The translations under genes and the position numbers were made by a program. Below are positions 48,565 through 57,028 of a stretch of DNA of 64,000 nucleotides, piece by piece (position 1 is the first letter of the stretch; every line of letters begins with the position of its first letter). Location: the NCBI RefSeq assembly GCF_013407145.1, contig NZ_CP026993.1:890590-954589 (forward strand). Reading direction: 5' to 3'. Source of the DNA: Nitrosopumilus cobalaminigenes (GTDB lineage: Archaea; Thermoproteota; Nitrososphaeria; Nitrososphaerales; Nitrosopumilaceae). The notes under the pieces were generated by a model, which did no database searches, was not told the DNA's origin, and saw only the letters and a program-made list of their open reading frames with translations.

Positions 48565-50448
48565 TTACATTCTTTCTGGTGCTTTGATCCCTAAAAGATC
48601 TAATGCCTTTTCTAAAACAATTTTAAAAGAATTCACCAAACAAATACGAGAATTTTCTAATTCAACATTACCTAAATCCAACACCTTAGATTTTTCATAA
48701 AAGGAATTGAATGCAACTGCTAAATCATGACAATATCTTGCAATAACTTTAGGAGACAAGTTGTTTGTAGCATCTCGTACTTGCAAATTAAAAAGACCCA
48801 CAGTTTTAATTAACTCTAATTCAGATTTTTCTTTCAATAAAGTAAAATCAACATCAATAGTTGGAGTTCTACCAGATTTCTCCAATATTCTTGAGGCCCT
48901 TGCATGAGTATATTGAATATATGGAGCAGTGTCACCTTCCAAACTAAGTGATTTTGTTAAATCAAACGTGATGATTTTATCTAAATCTTGTTTAATCATT
49001 TCATATCTCAAAGTACCAACAGAAACAGAATGAGCAATTTTTTCAATTTCAGAGTCATCCATTTCAGGATGTCGTTTTTTTGTTTCGACACGAGTTTTTT
49101 CTTTTAAAAGATCATAAACAGAATCAGCATTAACATACAATCCTTTACGTCCAGACATTTGAGCTTGTTTTCCATCAGTTTCCAAACCAAGAGTTTTTGC
49201 AGTTTCAGAACTCAAAGTTACAGATTCATACCCAAGGTGATTGTATGCATCAGGAACGGATTTGAATTTCCCCATTAAAGTTGTGATTATTTTTTGTAAT
49301 CTAGCTTGTCTAGAATCAATAACAGTGACAACTTTTTCTCCCGTGAAATTCTTAGAAACAGGAGTTGTTTTATCCAAAGTTGTTTGCCACAAAATACGAG
49401 AATTTGGTTGCTCACAGTATTTTTCATAATTGAATGGATCCTCAAGCAATCCTAGTTTCCAAGCAGCATATGGAATATCTTTTGCAATATAGGTTGCAGT
49501 ACCATTACTACGAACAATCACTTTGTCTTCTTCTTTACCATCACCACGAATTACCCAACAGCCAGCATTCTTTCCTTCATTTTCAAATTCGACAAGTTTC
49601 ATTGCTTGTAATTTTTCAAAAATATTATTCCATAAACCAGAGCGGATTATTTGAGATTCAAAATTCAGACAATCGTAAGTAACTCCTAAATTCCAACATG
49701 TTTCAAGTTGGCCTGCCAATACTCTTCGAGTGATTTTATCAGCAAATTTTGCAGTTTCAGAATCACCATCTTCAAGTTCTTTAAGAACATTTTTTCTTAT
49801 CTCTTCAAGACTAGAATCAGTCTCATATTTTTCAGTAGTTTTAACATAAACATCATCTCCACAATAATGATCAAATTTCTTTCCATTTGGAGGCTCTTGA
49901 TCATATCCAAAATGTTTGAATCCAACTATAATGTCAGCAACTTGTAATCCAGAATCATCGATATAGTTCAACACATTTACTTTGAACTTTGCTTTTTCTA
50001 AAATTCTAGATACCGTATCTCCAATTATGATATTTCTGATATGCCCTATGTGTAATGCCTTGTTTGGATTAACACTAGTGTGTTCAACTACAATTGTAGA
50101 GTCGTTTCCAATATCAACATCACCACATGTTTCAAGATAAGATTCAGACAGAATCAGTTGACTAAGCTTATCCCAATTTGCGAAAAAGTTGAGATACCCA
50201 GATGGATGTGCTTCAGATTTCAAAACTAGTGTATTAGTGCAATTTTCATATTTTGTAGATAACATTTCTGCTATCTCTTTAGGACTTTTTTTGAGCTGTT
50301 TGGCAAGCAAGAAGGAAATATTTGAGCTGACATCACCAAAACCAGGTTTTGCAGGTTCAACAGAGAAATTTATTTCAGAAATAGAAAGTTCAGATAAGAT
50401 CTTGTTAAGATTATTTTCAATTTCATCAAGTATTGATTTGAATGTCAT
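48565..50448 (-). CDS. argS: Arginyl-tRNA synthetase
   Basis: 627 residues, class I synthetase charging tRNA-Arg. The signature HIGH appears as NKALHIGHIRNIIIGDTVSR; the second signature KMSKS appears as QMSGRKGLYVNADSV. The N-terminal Add1-type domain (EIENNLNKILSELSISEINF) and the C-terminal DALR helical domain (APYIQYTHARASRILEKSG) are present. Its 3' end lies 3 bp before the inverted-repeat chain. The phosphoglycolate phosphatase gene is immediately upstream. Confidence 0.95.
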   Translation of the reverse strand: MTFKSILDEIENNLNKILSELSISEINFSVEPAKPGFGDVSSNISFLLAKQLKKSPKEIAEMLSTKYENCTNTLVLKSEAHPSGYLNFFANWDKLSQLILSESYLETCGDVDIGNDSTIVVEHTSVNPNKALHIGHIRNIIIGDTVSRILEKAKFKVNVLNYIDDSGLQVADIIVGFKHFGYDQEPPNGKKFDHYCGDDVYVKTTEKYETDSSLEEIRKNVLKELEDGDSETAKFADKITRRVLAGQLETCWNLGVTYDCLNFESQIIRSGLWNNIFEKLQAMKLVEFENEGKNAGCWVIRGDGKEEDKVIVRSNGTATYIAKDIPYAAWKLGLLEDPFNYEKYCEQPNSRILWQTTLDKTTPVSKNFTGEKVVTVIDSRQARLQKIITTLMGKFKSVPDAYNHLGYESVTLSSETAKTLGLETDGKQAQMSGRKGLYVNADSVYDLLKEKTRVETKKRHPEMDDSEIEKIAHSVSVGTLRYEMIKQDLDKIITFDLTKSLSLEGDTAPYIQYTHARASRILEKSGRTPTIDVDFTLLKEKSELELIKTVGLFNLQVRDATNNLSPKVIARYCHDLAVAFNSFYEKSKVLDLGNVELENSRICLVNSFKIVLEKALDLLGIKAPERM

Positions 50449-50450
50449 GA

Positions 50451-51146
50451 TTACATCTCAGATAACTTGGGTGCTAATTTATCTAATGCCTCAAGAACCC
50501 CATCCCCAGCTTTTGCAGAGACCACCATAGTGGCCTCAGATTTTACCTGATCGGATGCGTTACCTAAAGCAATGCTTACTTTTGCCACCTTAAACAACGG
50601 AATGTCAGTAGCACTATCACCTATTGCAATTACATCTTCAGCAGAAATAGATAGTTTTTCCATGATTTTTGTAAATCCAGTCCCTTTATCAATTCCAGGG
50701 GAATTGATATGATATGCATATTGACTGTCAGATAATTCAACATTGATATTTTTTTCAGCAAGTAATTTTCTGGCAAGATCTAAATCAAAAGTTCTCTCTA
50801 AAACAACTTCAGTCATCCTAGGAAAAACACGCTTTTCTTTTACATTATCAATATTATTTTTAATAACATCAAATGCCTTTTTGCACTCTTCAAGATTTCC
50901 TAACAATATATGATCATCAGACTCTAATGTAATGCATCCACCATTTTCCCCCACTGCAATTTTTGTAGTTCCACCAAAAACTGAAAGTAAGAATCCTTCA
51001 ACAGAAGAACGTCCTGTAACATAGATAACATTGTGACCCATATTGGTTAAACGACGTAGTGCATCAAGGGCATCAAGATGAATTCTACCCCCTCCATTTT
51101 CAGTAATTGTTCCATCAATATCGACTGCAAAAGTTCTCTTTTTCAC
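50451..51146 (-). CDS. Phosphoglycolate phosphatase (archaeal HAD type)
   Basis: 231 residues of HAD superfamily, Cof-like (TA0175-type). Motif I AVDIDGTITENGG (Asp 9 nucleophile, Asp 11), motif II VTGRSSVEGF, motif III KGTGFTKIM with Lys, motif IV AIGDSATDIPLFKVAKV. Hydrolyses 2-phosphoglycolate, a DNA-repair or oxygenase by-product; precise substrate not shown. It ends 2 bp before the argS start on the same strand, so the two are co-transcribed. Confidence 0.85.
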   Translation of the reverse strand: MKKRTFAVDIDGTITENGGGRIHLDALDALRRLTNMGHNVIYVTGRSSVEGFLLSVFGGTTKIAVGENGGCITLESDDHILLGNLEECKKAFDVIKNNIDNVKEKRVFPRMTEVVLERTFDLDLARKLLAEKNINVELSDSQYAYHINSPGIDKGTGFTKIMEKLSISAEDVIAIGDSATDIPLFKVAKVSIALGNASDQVKSEATMVVSAKAGDGVLEALDKLAPKLSEM

Positions 51147-51234
51147 AAAAACTGTTTTTTTAACCGAATAATATTTGCTACTAAGTGAAGTAATACGGTT
51201 TTATTTGAAAAGAATGTTAAAGAATTGATCAGTC

Positions 51235-52344
51235 TTGGGAATTCCTGAAAAAATTAAAGCCATTCAAGATGAGATGGCTAAAACTCAGATTAACAAAGCA
51301 ACAGAGCATCACATAGGCTTACTCAAAGCAAAAATTGCAAAGCTCAAAAGAGAGCAAGAGTCGGAAGTTGCCAAAAAATCAGGGATGAAACAAGACGGGT
51401 TTGATGTTAGAAGAACAGGAGACGCCACAGTTGTTTTCATAGGATTGCCAAGTGTGGGGAAATCAACATTACTAAACAAAATGACAAGTGCAAAATCAAC
51501 TGTAGGAGCTTTTCAGTTCACAACATTAACAGTAGTTCCAGGAATGATGGAATATAGAGGTGCAAATATCCAAGTATTAGATCTTCCAGGGATCATCAAA
51601 GGAGCATCAACAGGTAAAGGATTAGGAAAAAGGATTTTGTCAGTTGCAAGAACTGCAGATCTTGTCCTATTGGTACTAGATGTATTCCAACCATATCACG
51701 AGGATGTCTTAACAAACGAATTAGGAAATATAGGAATCAGATTGAATCAATTACCTCCAAACATCACTATTGAAAAAGCATCAATGGGAGGAATAGCAGT
51801 TGCACAACAAGTAAAATTAACAAAAATTACAGAGAAACATCTTAAAGATATTTTGCATCTATATGGATTAGTAAGTGCAAGAGTAGTAGTTAGAGAAGAT
51901 ATTACGTCAGAACAATTAGCTGATCATATTGCAGGAAATATTAGTTATTCAAAAGCCCTTACAGTATTAAACAAAATAGATTTGGTAGATAAAGAATTTC
52001 TAAAAGATTTGAAAACAAAAATAAAATCAGATGTAATAGAAGTATCAGCAAACTCAGATACCAACATAGAATTATTGAAAGAAAAAATTTATGAAAAATT
52101 AAAGTTCATTAGAATTTACATGAGACCAAAAGGTGGAGAAACAGATTTCAAAGAACCATTTATTGCAAGAGAAGGAGACACAGTAGAAGACATTTGTAAT
52201 AAAATGCATAGAAGATTAAGAAGAGAATTCAGATATGCATTAGTTTGGGGAAAGAGTGTAAAGTTTGGAGGACAAAGAGTAGGATTGAATCATGTTTTAA
52301 TTGATGAAGATGTACTTACAATCATCAAAAGACGCGGCATTTAA
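51235..52344 (+). CDS. DRG-family GTPase with TGS domain
   Basis: 369 residues of the developmentally regulated GTP-binding (DRG/Obg) group. G1 is FIGLPSVGKSTLLNKMTSAK; G3 is VLDLPGIIKGASTGKG; G4 is TVLNKIDLVDK; the C-terminal TGS domain begins IRIYMRPKGGETDFKEPFIA. DRG GTPases act in translation. The N-terminal helical part is basic. TTG start at 51235, matching the family start (GIPEKIKAIQDEMAKTQINK). Confidence 0.93.
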   Translation: MGIPEKIKAIQDEMAKTQINKATEHHIGLLKAKIAKLKREQESEVAKKSGMKQDGFDVRRTGDATVVFIGLPSVGKSTLLNKMTSAKSTVGAFQFTTLTVVPGMMEYRGANIQVLDLPGIIKGASTGKGLGKRILSVARTADLVLLVLDVFQPYHEDVLTNELGNIGIRLNQLPPNITIEKASMGGIAVAQQVKLTKITEKHLKDILHLYGLVSARVVVREDITSEQLADHIAGNISYSKALTVLNKIDLVDKEFLKDLKTKIKSDVIEVSANSDTNIELLKEKIYEKLKFIRIYMRPKGGETDFKEPFIAREGDTVEDICNKMHRRLRREFRYALVWGKSVKFGGQRVGLNHVLIDEDVLTIIKRRGI

Positions 52345-52441
52345 TCCAAAATAGATCAAGAAATAAAAAAAAATAATTATAATTGAAGAGTCAAAAACAA
52401 ATTTTAAAAAAATAATTTAAAAAAAACAGTTTAGTTACGCG

Positions 52442-52458
52442 CAATTACATTGTAATTG
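52442..52458 (+). promoter_or_regulatory. Perfect inverted repeat before the Lys/Ala-rich gene
   Basis: CAATTAC-ATT-GTAATTG, arms 7 bp with 3-nt centre, in a 272-bp gene-free stretch. Related fragments (AATTACATTAATT, CAAATTGTAATC) recur downstream. Possible operator; otherwise the stretch is plain A/T sequence. Confidence 0.35.
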
Positions 52459-52616
52459 TTTAATTTTTGAAAACATGTTGTGATTTAGGCTCTAAATGTT
52501 GTTTTGAATTACATTAATTGAAAAAATAACGATCAAAATAAAAAAATAGAAATGAAATTACTTGACAAATTGTAATCAAATTGTGTAAATTTCTTTAGTT
52601 TAACCACTGAAAAACG

Positions 52617-53021
52617 ATGAAAATGCCGAACTCATTAATGGCAGCTAAACGAAAAGCCGCTCCAAAGAGAAAAGCAGCTCCAAAGAGAAAAGCAGCAGCA
52701 AAACGCAAAGCAGCTCCAAAGAGAAAAGCAGCTCCAAAGAGAAAGGCAGCTAAAAGAAAAACCGCAGCTAAAAAAGCAGCTCCAAAGAGAAAAGCAGCAG
52801 CAAAACGCAAAGCAGCTCCAAAGAGAAAGGCAGCAAAAAGAAAAACTGCAGCTAAAAAAGCAGCTCCAAAGAGAAAAGCAGCTCCAAAGAGAAAGGCAGC
52901 AACTAAACGCAAAGCCGCTCCAAAGAGAAAGGCAGCTCCAAAGAGAAAGGCAGCTCCAAAGAGAAAGGCAGCAACTAAACGCAAAGCCGCTCCAAAGAGA
53001 AAGGCAGCAAAAAGACGATAA
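52617..53021 (+). CDS. Lys/Ala-rich repetitive DNA-binding-type protein (134 aa)
   Basis: After MKMPNSLMAA the protein is made almost only of units such as KRKAAP, KRKAAA and KRKAAK, about 20 copies. This resembles histone H1 tails and bacterial Hc1-like proteins, which neutralise DNA phosphates. It is probably chromatin-associated. No folded domain. A start at MAAKRK (52638) is possible. Encoded by short, nearly identical DNA units, so repeat number may vary between strains. Confidence 0.75.
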   Translation: MKMPNSLMAAKRKAAPKRKAAPKRKAAAKRKAAPKRKAAPKRKAAKRKTAAKKAAPKRKAAAKRKAAPKRKAAKRKTAAKKAAPKRKAAPKRKAATKRKAAPKRKAAPKRKAAPKRKAATKRKAAPKRKAAKRR

Positions 53022-53165
53022 TCTCGTCAATAAACTAACAATCGTCATAAAGACGACGAATTGTTTCCATTTTTCTAAACTCTTAACAGTGTAAACTATA
53101 GACATGTATTTTTGGAAAAATAATTGCAGATGAGTTAATATTGATTAATTTTTGAAAAAAATTAC

Positions 53166-53309
53166 ATGTCTGAAGATGACAAAATTGAAAAAATGTTACA
53201 AATGTTAAAAGAAGAAAAGAAAAAACTTTTGGATGAAGTTGATGAAACTATAATGAAAAAGAAATCTTTGTCAGATCCAAATTCAGAAAATGAACTTTTG
53301 AGAAAATAA
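53166..53309 (+). CDS. Small coiled-coil protein (47 aa)
   Basis: MSEDDKIEKMLQMLKEEKKK followed by LLDEVDETIMKKKSLSDPNS and ENELLRK. A single amphipathic helix with leucine/methionine spacing suited to a dimer. It sits between the Lys/Ala-rich and collagen-like genes, convergent with the latter. Not recognised. Confidence 0.5.
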   Translation: MSEDDKIEKMLQMLKEEKKKLLDEVDETIMKKKSLSDPNSENELLRK

Positions 53310-53327
53310 ATTAGAATTAAAAAATTA

Positions 53328-54983
53328 TCAGTAAAGATAGCTCATTAATTTAATTTGTTCTTCAGTAGTGATAATGTCTTTGTTAGTTAAAATTTCTAAC
53401 AAATCTTTGAAGATTGCTTTTTGTTCAGAAGACATTCCACCTGATGGACCTTTTTCTCCGGGAGGACCTGGCGGACCTCTTGGACCTGCAGGACCTACTG
53501 GACCTTGTCCTCCTACTGGACCTTGTTCGCCTATAGAACCTATTGGACCTGTTGGACCTCGTTCACCTTGTGGTCCTTGAATTCCTTGTGGACCTTGCGG
53601 ACCTTTTTCTCCAGAAGGACCAGTGGTTCCACGTTCACCTTGAGAACCTTGTGGACCTTGCGGACCTTTTTCTCCGGGAGCACCTATTGGACCTGTTTGT
53701 CCCTTTTCTCCAATTGGACCTACAGAACCTTTTTCTCCTTTTTCACCTTGTGGACCTGGAACACCAGTTAATCCTTTAGAACCAGCAGGACCTTGCGGAC
53801 CTTGCGGACCTTTTTCTCCAATTGGACCTTCAGTACCTTTGTTTCCTTTTTCTCCAATTGGACCAGGTGGACCTATCGGACCTTTGTCACCAGCTGGTCC
53901 GTTTGGACCAGTTAATCCTTTATCACCATGTGGACCAGGTGGACCTATCGGACCTTTGTCACCAGCTGGTCCGTTTGGACCTTTGTCACCAATTGGACCA
54001 GGACCACCTTGAATTCCTTTTTCTCCTTGAACCCCAGATAATCCGGTTGGACCTTTTTCTCCAGGAGGTCCAGACGGACCAGTTAATCCTTTATCGCCAG
54101 AAACACCTTGTGGACCTTTGTCACCTTTTTCTCCAGGGACACCTCTTAACCCAGCTCCACCTTTATCACCAACAGGACCTGTTGGACCTTTTTCTCCTTT
54201 GTCACCAAGAGGACCTTTTAATCCAGATAATCCTTTATCACCAATGGGGCCAGTAGGACCTTTTTCTCCTTTGTCACCAGGAGGACCAGTAATTCCTTTA
54301 TCGCCTTTATCGCCTTTATCGCCTGTAATTCCTTTATCACCAGTTAATCCTCTATCTCCAGAAATTCCTTTATCACCTTGAGGACCTTTGTCACCAGTAG
54401 CTCCTTTGTCACCAGCTGGTCCCTTTGGACCTTCAGGGCCTTTAATTCCGACAGGACCTTGTTGACCAGGAGGACCTATCGGACCTTTGTCACCAGCTGG
54501 TCCGGCTGGACCAGTAGGACCTTTGTCACCAGGAGCTCCGGCTGGACCAGGAGAGCTAGCAACAGATGTTTTTTGAGAACGTTTAGGTTTTGGAACATCT
54601 TTTGTTTGAGAAACAGATTCAGTTTTTGTTTCAGTTTTAACTTCAGATTGTGATGCAGTTCTTGCTAATGGAACATCAAACACAGTATGTAATGATGAAA
54701 AGAGATCAGTTACAACAATCCAAACTTTGTCAAGATTTGCAATAGTTGCAGGAAGAGGATTTGCAGGAGAACCTATGGTCTCTGAAAACATGCCATCTTT
54801 AACTCTAAGATGGAAATTACCTCTCCATAAAGAAGAAAATTGTTTTGTTCTAATATCATCATCAGTGGGTTTACTGTCAGTAATTGCAATTTGAGCTTCA
54901 TATACACCAGATTGTTTGAAAGGTGCCTGTCCTTGAATCTCTAATCGTGGCTGAGATGACACAACCGTTTGTGTATATTTCAA
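53328..54983 (-). CDS. Collagen-like protein with about 120 Gly-X-Y triplets
   Basis: 551 residues in three parts: an N-terminal beta-like domain (about 1-110, [20 protein letters not shown]); a polar linker (about 111-144); a collagen stretch (about 146-515) of Gly-X-Y repeats rich in Pro, Asp, Glu and Lys ([20 protein letters not shown] style, with no long interruption); and a C-terminal helical cap ([20 protein letters not shown]). The cap or N-domain could set trimer register. No signal peptide or membrane anchor is seen, so its location is unclear. Confidence 0.85.
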   Translation of the reverse strand: MKYTQTVVSSQPRLEIQGQAPFKQSGVYEAQIAITDSKPTDDDIRTKQFSSLWRGNFHLRVKDGMFSETIGSPANPLPATIANLDKVWIVVTDLFSSLHTVFDVPLARTASQSEVKTETKTESVSQTKDVPKPKRSQKTSVASSPGPAGAPGDKGPTGPAGPAGDKGPIGPPGQQGPVGIKGPEGPKGPAGDKGATGDKGPQGDKGISGDRGLTGDKGITGDKGDKGDKGITGPPGDKGEKGPTGPIGDKGLSGLKGPLGDKGEKGPTGPVGDKGGAGLRGVPGEKGDKGPQGVSGDKGLTGPSGPPGEKGPTGLSGVQGEKGIQGGPGPIGDKGPNGPAGDKGPIGPPGPHGDKGLTGPNGPAGDKGPIGPPGPIGEKGNKGTEGPIGEKGPQGPQGPAGSKGLTGVPGPQGEKGEKGSVGPIGEKGQTGPIGAPGEKGPQGPQGSQGERGTTGPSGEKGPQGPQGIQGPQGERGPTGPIGSIGEQGPVGGQGPVGPAGPRGPPGPPGEKGPSGGMSSEQKAIFKDLLEILTNKDIITTEEQIKLMSYLY

Positions 54984-55087
54984 GTATTTCTGTATTTAGA
55001 TCGCTTGAACCTAATTCAATTCAGGTACGAACAGCAGCAGGCTCGATTAAGGTTGGTATTTATCTAGATAAAACACCATAATGAGCT

Positions 55088-56221
55088 GTGAAAAAACCAT
55101 TTGGTAGAAAATCAAAGGAAGAAAAGAAATCACTAGACGAATCAAAACCAGAGGAAATAATCCCCAAAGAGAGAAGTTTAGTGGATATAGACTATAATCG
55201 TAAAAAATTATTCAAAAAAGGCGTCAATTTGATGGCAGATGAGAAATTAGAAGACGCCATTGAAATGTTTGAGCAAGCACTAAGAATCGACCCAGATAAT
55301 GTAGAAACTTTGATGAAAATAGGGTATGCAAGATTTCATCTAGACGAACATGCAGAAGCATTGAAAGTATATGACAAAGTTTTAGAAATTGATATTACAA
55401 ATCCAGAAGCTTGGAATCTTAAAGGATTAGTACATTATGAACAAAAAAATTATGCTAAAGCACTTGATTCAGTTCAAAAAGCAATTGAATCAGACCCAAC
55501 ATATGGCATGGCACAATACAATCAAGCTTGTTTCTTGTCATTGTTAAATCAAGTTCCTGAAGCTTTAGAAGCACTCAAACGTTCAATTGAACTGGATGTC
55601 AAAAATGCCAGAAGATCAATTAGAGATAAAGACTTCATGAATGTAAGAATTGAAGAAGGATTCAAAAGAATTGAAGAAGTAGTAGTTTTAGAATCAATTA
55701 AACAAGGATACCACACTTTAGGTGCAATTGTTTGGACAACGTTTCTAGATAAAGTCGATGCAGAAACTGCATTGAGAAAATTATTAGAGAAAGGATTAAT
55801 CGTACAAAATGAAAAACGAGATGGTCTAAGTAAAATTCCAATATATGATCTTGCAGACAATATTGCAGAAAAACTTGGAAAAGAAAAGAAAGGTTTGTTT
55901 GGAATTACCAAAAAAACATTACCAAAACCAGTAAAGAATTTGAAACAACTAAGCCAAGCAATTCAATCAGCTAGAGAAGCAATTGAAGAAAAAGATGTTG
56001 ATAAAACCATTGAAATCTTTGATGAGTTCATAGACCCAACAAAATCAGGAGAACAGATGATAGAGAACTTCTTTGAAGAACATAGAGAAATAAGATTATG
56101 GAAAATTAGACTAAAAGATAGAGGAGTAGACTATCTAATTGATAACAAAGAAAAAATGATTGTTCTCTTTGACAACATTGAAGGAACAGTAACAAAAAAA
56201 CTTAGAAGCGAAATTTCTTAA
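55088..56221 (+). CDS. TPR protein with C-terminal helical region (377 aa)
   Basis: GTG start; a basic N-terminus, then TPR repeats at about 35-165 (LFKKGVNLMADEKLEDAIEM, VYDKVLEIDITNPEAWNLKG, DSVQKAIESDPTYGMAQYNQ). The middle (HTLGAIVWTTFLDKVDAETA with LRKLLEKGLIVQNEKRDGLS) looks like a winged helix, and the rest is helical. The combination hints at a DNA- or RNA-linked adaptor. Its stop abuts the convergent rhodanese gene, with no bases between the stop codons. Confidence 0.78.
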   Translation: MKKPFGRKSKEEKKSLDESKPEEIIPKERSLVDIDYNRKKLFKKGVNLMADEKLEDAIEMFEQALRIDPDNVETLMKIGYARFHLDEHAEALKVYDKVLEIDITNPEAWNLKGLVHYEQKNYAKALDSVQKAIESDPTYGMAQYNQACFLSLLNQVPEALEALKRSIELDVKNARRSIRDKDFMNVRIEEGFKRIEEVVVLESIKQGYHTLGAIVWTTFLDKVDAETALRKLLEKGLIVQNEKRDGLSKIPIYDLADNIAEKLGKEKKGLFGITKKTLPKPVKNLKQLSQAIQSAREAIEEKDVDKTIEIFDEFIDPTKSGEQMIENFFEEHREIRLWKIRLKDRGVDYLIDNKEKMIVLFDNIEGTVTKKLRSEIS

Positions 56222-57028
56222 TTATTCAGCAGACAAATCCCAGTAATTGGCATCTTCTTGTTTTTCAGTAGGTTTTTCAAGATTTTTCCATTCCTTGAAT
56301 GAACGAACATACAATTTTGCGTTTGGTAATCCAGTTGATTTTAGAGCATAATATGCCAATCCAGAGAGAGTACCCACACTTCCACAATAGGTAATGATTT
56401 CAGAATTACCAGTCACGCCTCGATTTTCCAATAATCTCTTCATATCTTCTTTTGAGCGCAATATTTTGTCATTTGAGGCCAATGTTCGATAAGGCAAACT
56501 GATGGCACCAGGAATATGTTGTTCAAGGAAATTGAGACGTTCTCGATTATCAATTAAAATTACATCATCTCTAGATTTTGCAGTTTCTAAATAATCCGAA
56601 GTTGCTAAAATATCAGATTGTAAATTCATAGAATGTTCTTTTGCTTGAATGTCGGGAGTTTCAGAATCATTTTCCAACCCAAGGGATTTCCAATTACCGT
56701 ATGTAGTTTCAAGTAAAGTTACATCAGAATGACCAAGGTATTCCAGAGTCCATGCCACTCTTGATGCCAATGCACCAAATGTATCATCATAAACAACTAC
56801 GGGGGTTTCATCATCAATCCCCATAGAGTTTACTAGTTTCAAAACTCTCTCTGGACTATCATCAGATAATAGATTAGCAAGGGGCAAATTTACAGCAGAC
56901 GGAATATGATCTTGTTTGTAATCTGCCTCTCGTCTAACATCAATTACTCGAACACTTTTGTCTCTTATTTCTGAGCGTAAAGAGTCTACATCAGTTGTGA
57001 CATTACTTGAATCTGTCAAGCAGCACAT
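56222..57028 (-). CDS. Rhodanese-type sulfurtransferase (two domains)
   Basis: 268 residues with two rhodanese domains. The catalytic loop is in the C-terminal domain, IITYCGSVGTLSGLAYYALK, with Cys as sulfur carrier; the N-terminal domain is non-catalytic (AVNLPLANLLSDDS, VVVYDDTFGALASRVAWTLE). Transfers sulfane sulfur. Its start overlaps the siroheme reductase 3' end by 13 bp, so both are made from one mRNA and should share a sulfur or nitrogen assimilation role. Confidence 0.9.
   Translation of the reverse strand: MCCLTDSSNVTTDVDSLRSEIRDKSVRVIDVRREADYKQDHIPSAVNLPLANLLSDDSPERVLKLVNSMGIDDETPVVVYDDTFGALASRVAWTLEYLGHSDVTLLETTYGNWKSLGLENDSETPDIQAKEHSMNLQSDILATSDYLETAKSRDDVILIDNRERLNFLEQHIPGAISLPYRTLASNDKILRSKEDMKRLLENRGVTGNSEIITYCGSVGTLSGLAYYALKSTGLPNAKLYVRSFKEWKNLEKPTEKQEDANYWDLSAE

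Noticed and set aside
52595-52984. Long reverse-strand frame of Phe/Gly/Ala repeats
   Set aside because: It is the shadow of the Lys/Ala-rich gene on the other strand; periodicity and codon composition favour the plus-strand frame.
53450-54550. CRISPR-like or tandem DNA repeat array
   Set aside because: The short repeats are Gly-X-Y codons (9-nt period) without spacers of constant length.
53505-54653. Several plus-strand frames opposite the collagen-like gene
   Set aside because: They are reverse-frame shadows of the Gly-X-Y repeats (Leu/His or Trp/Thr-rich, no start context).
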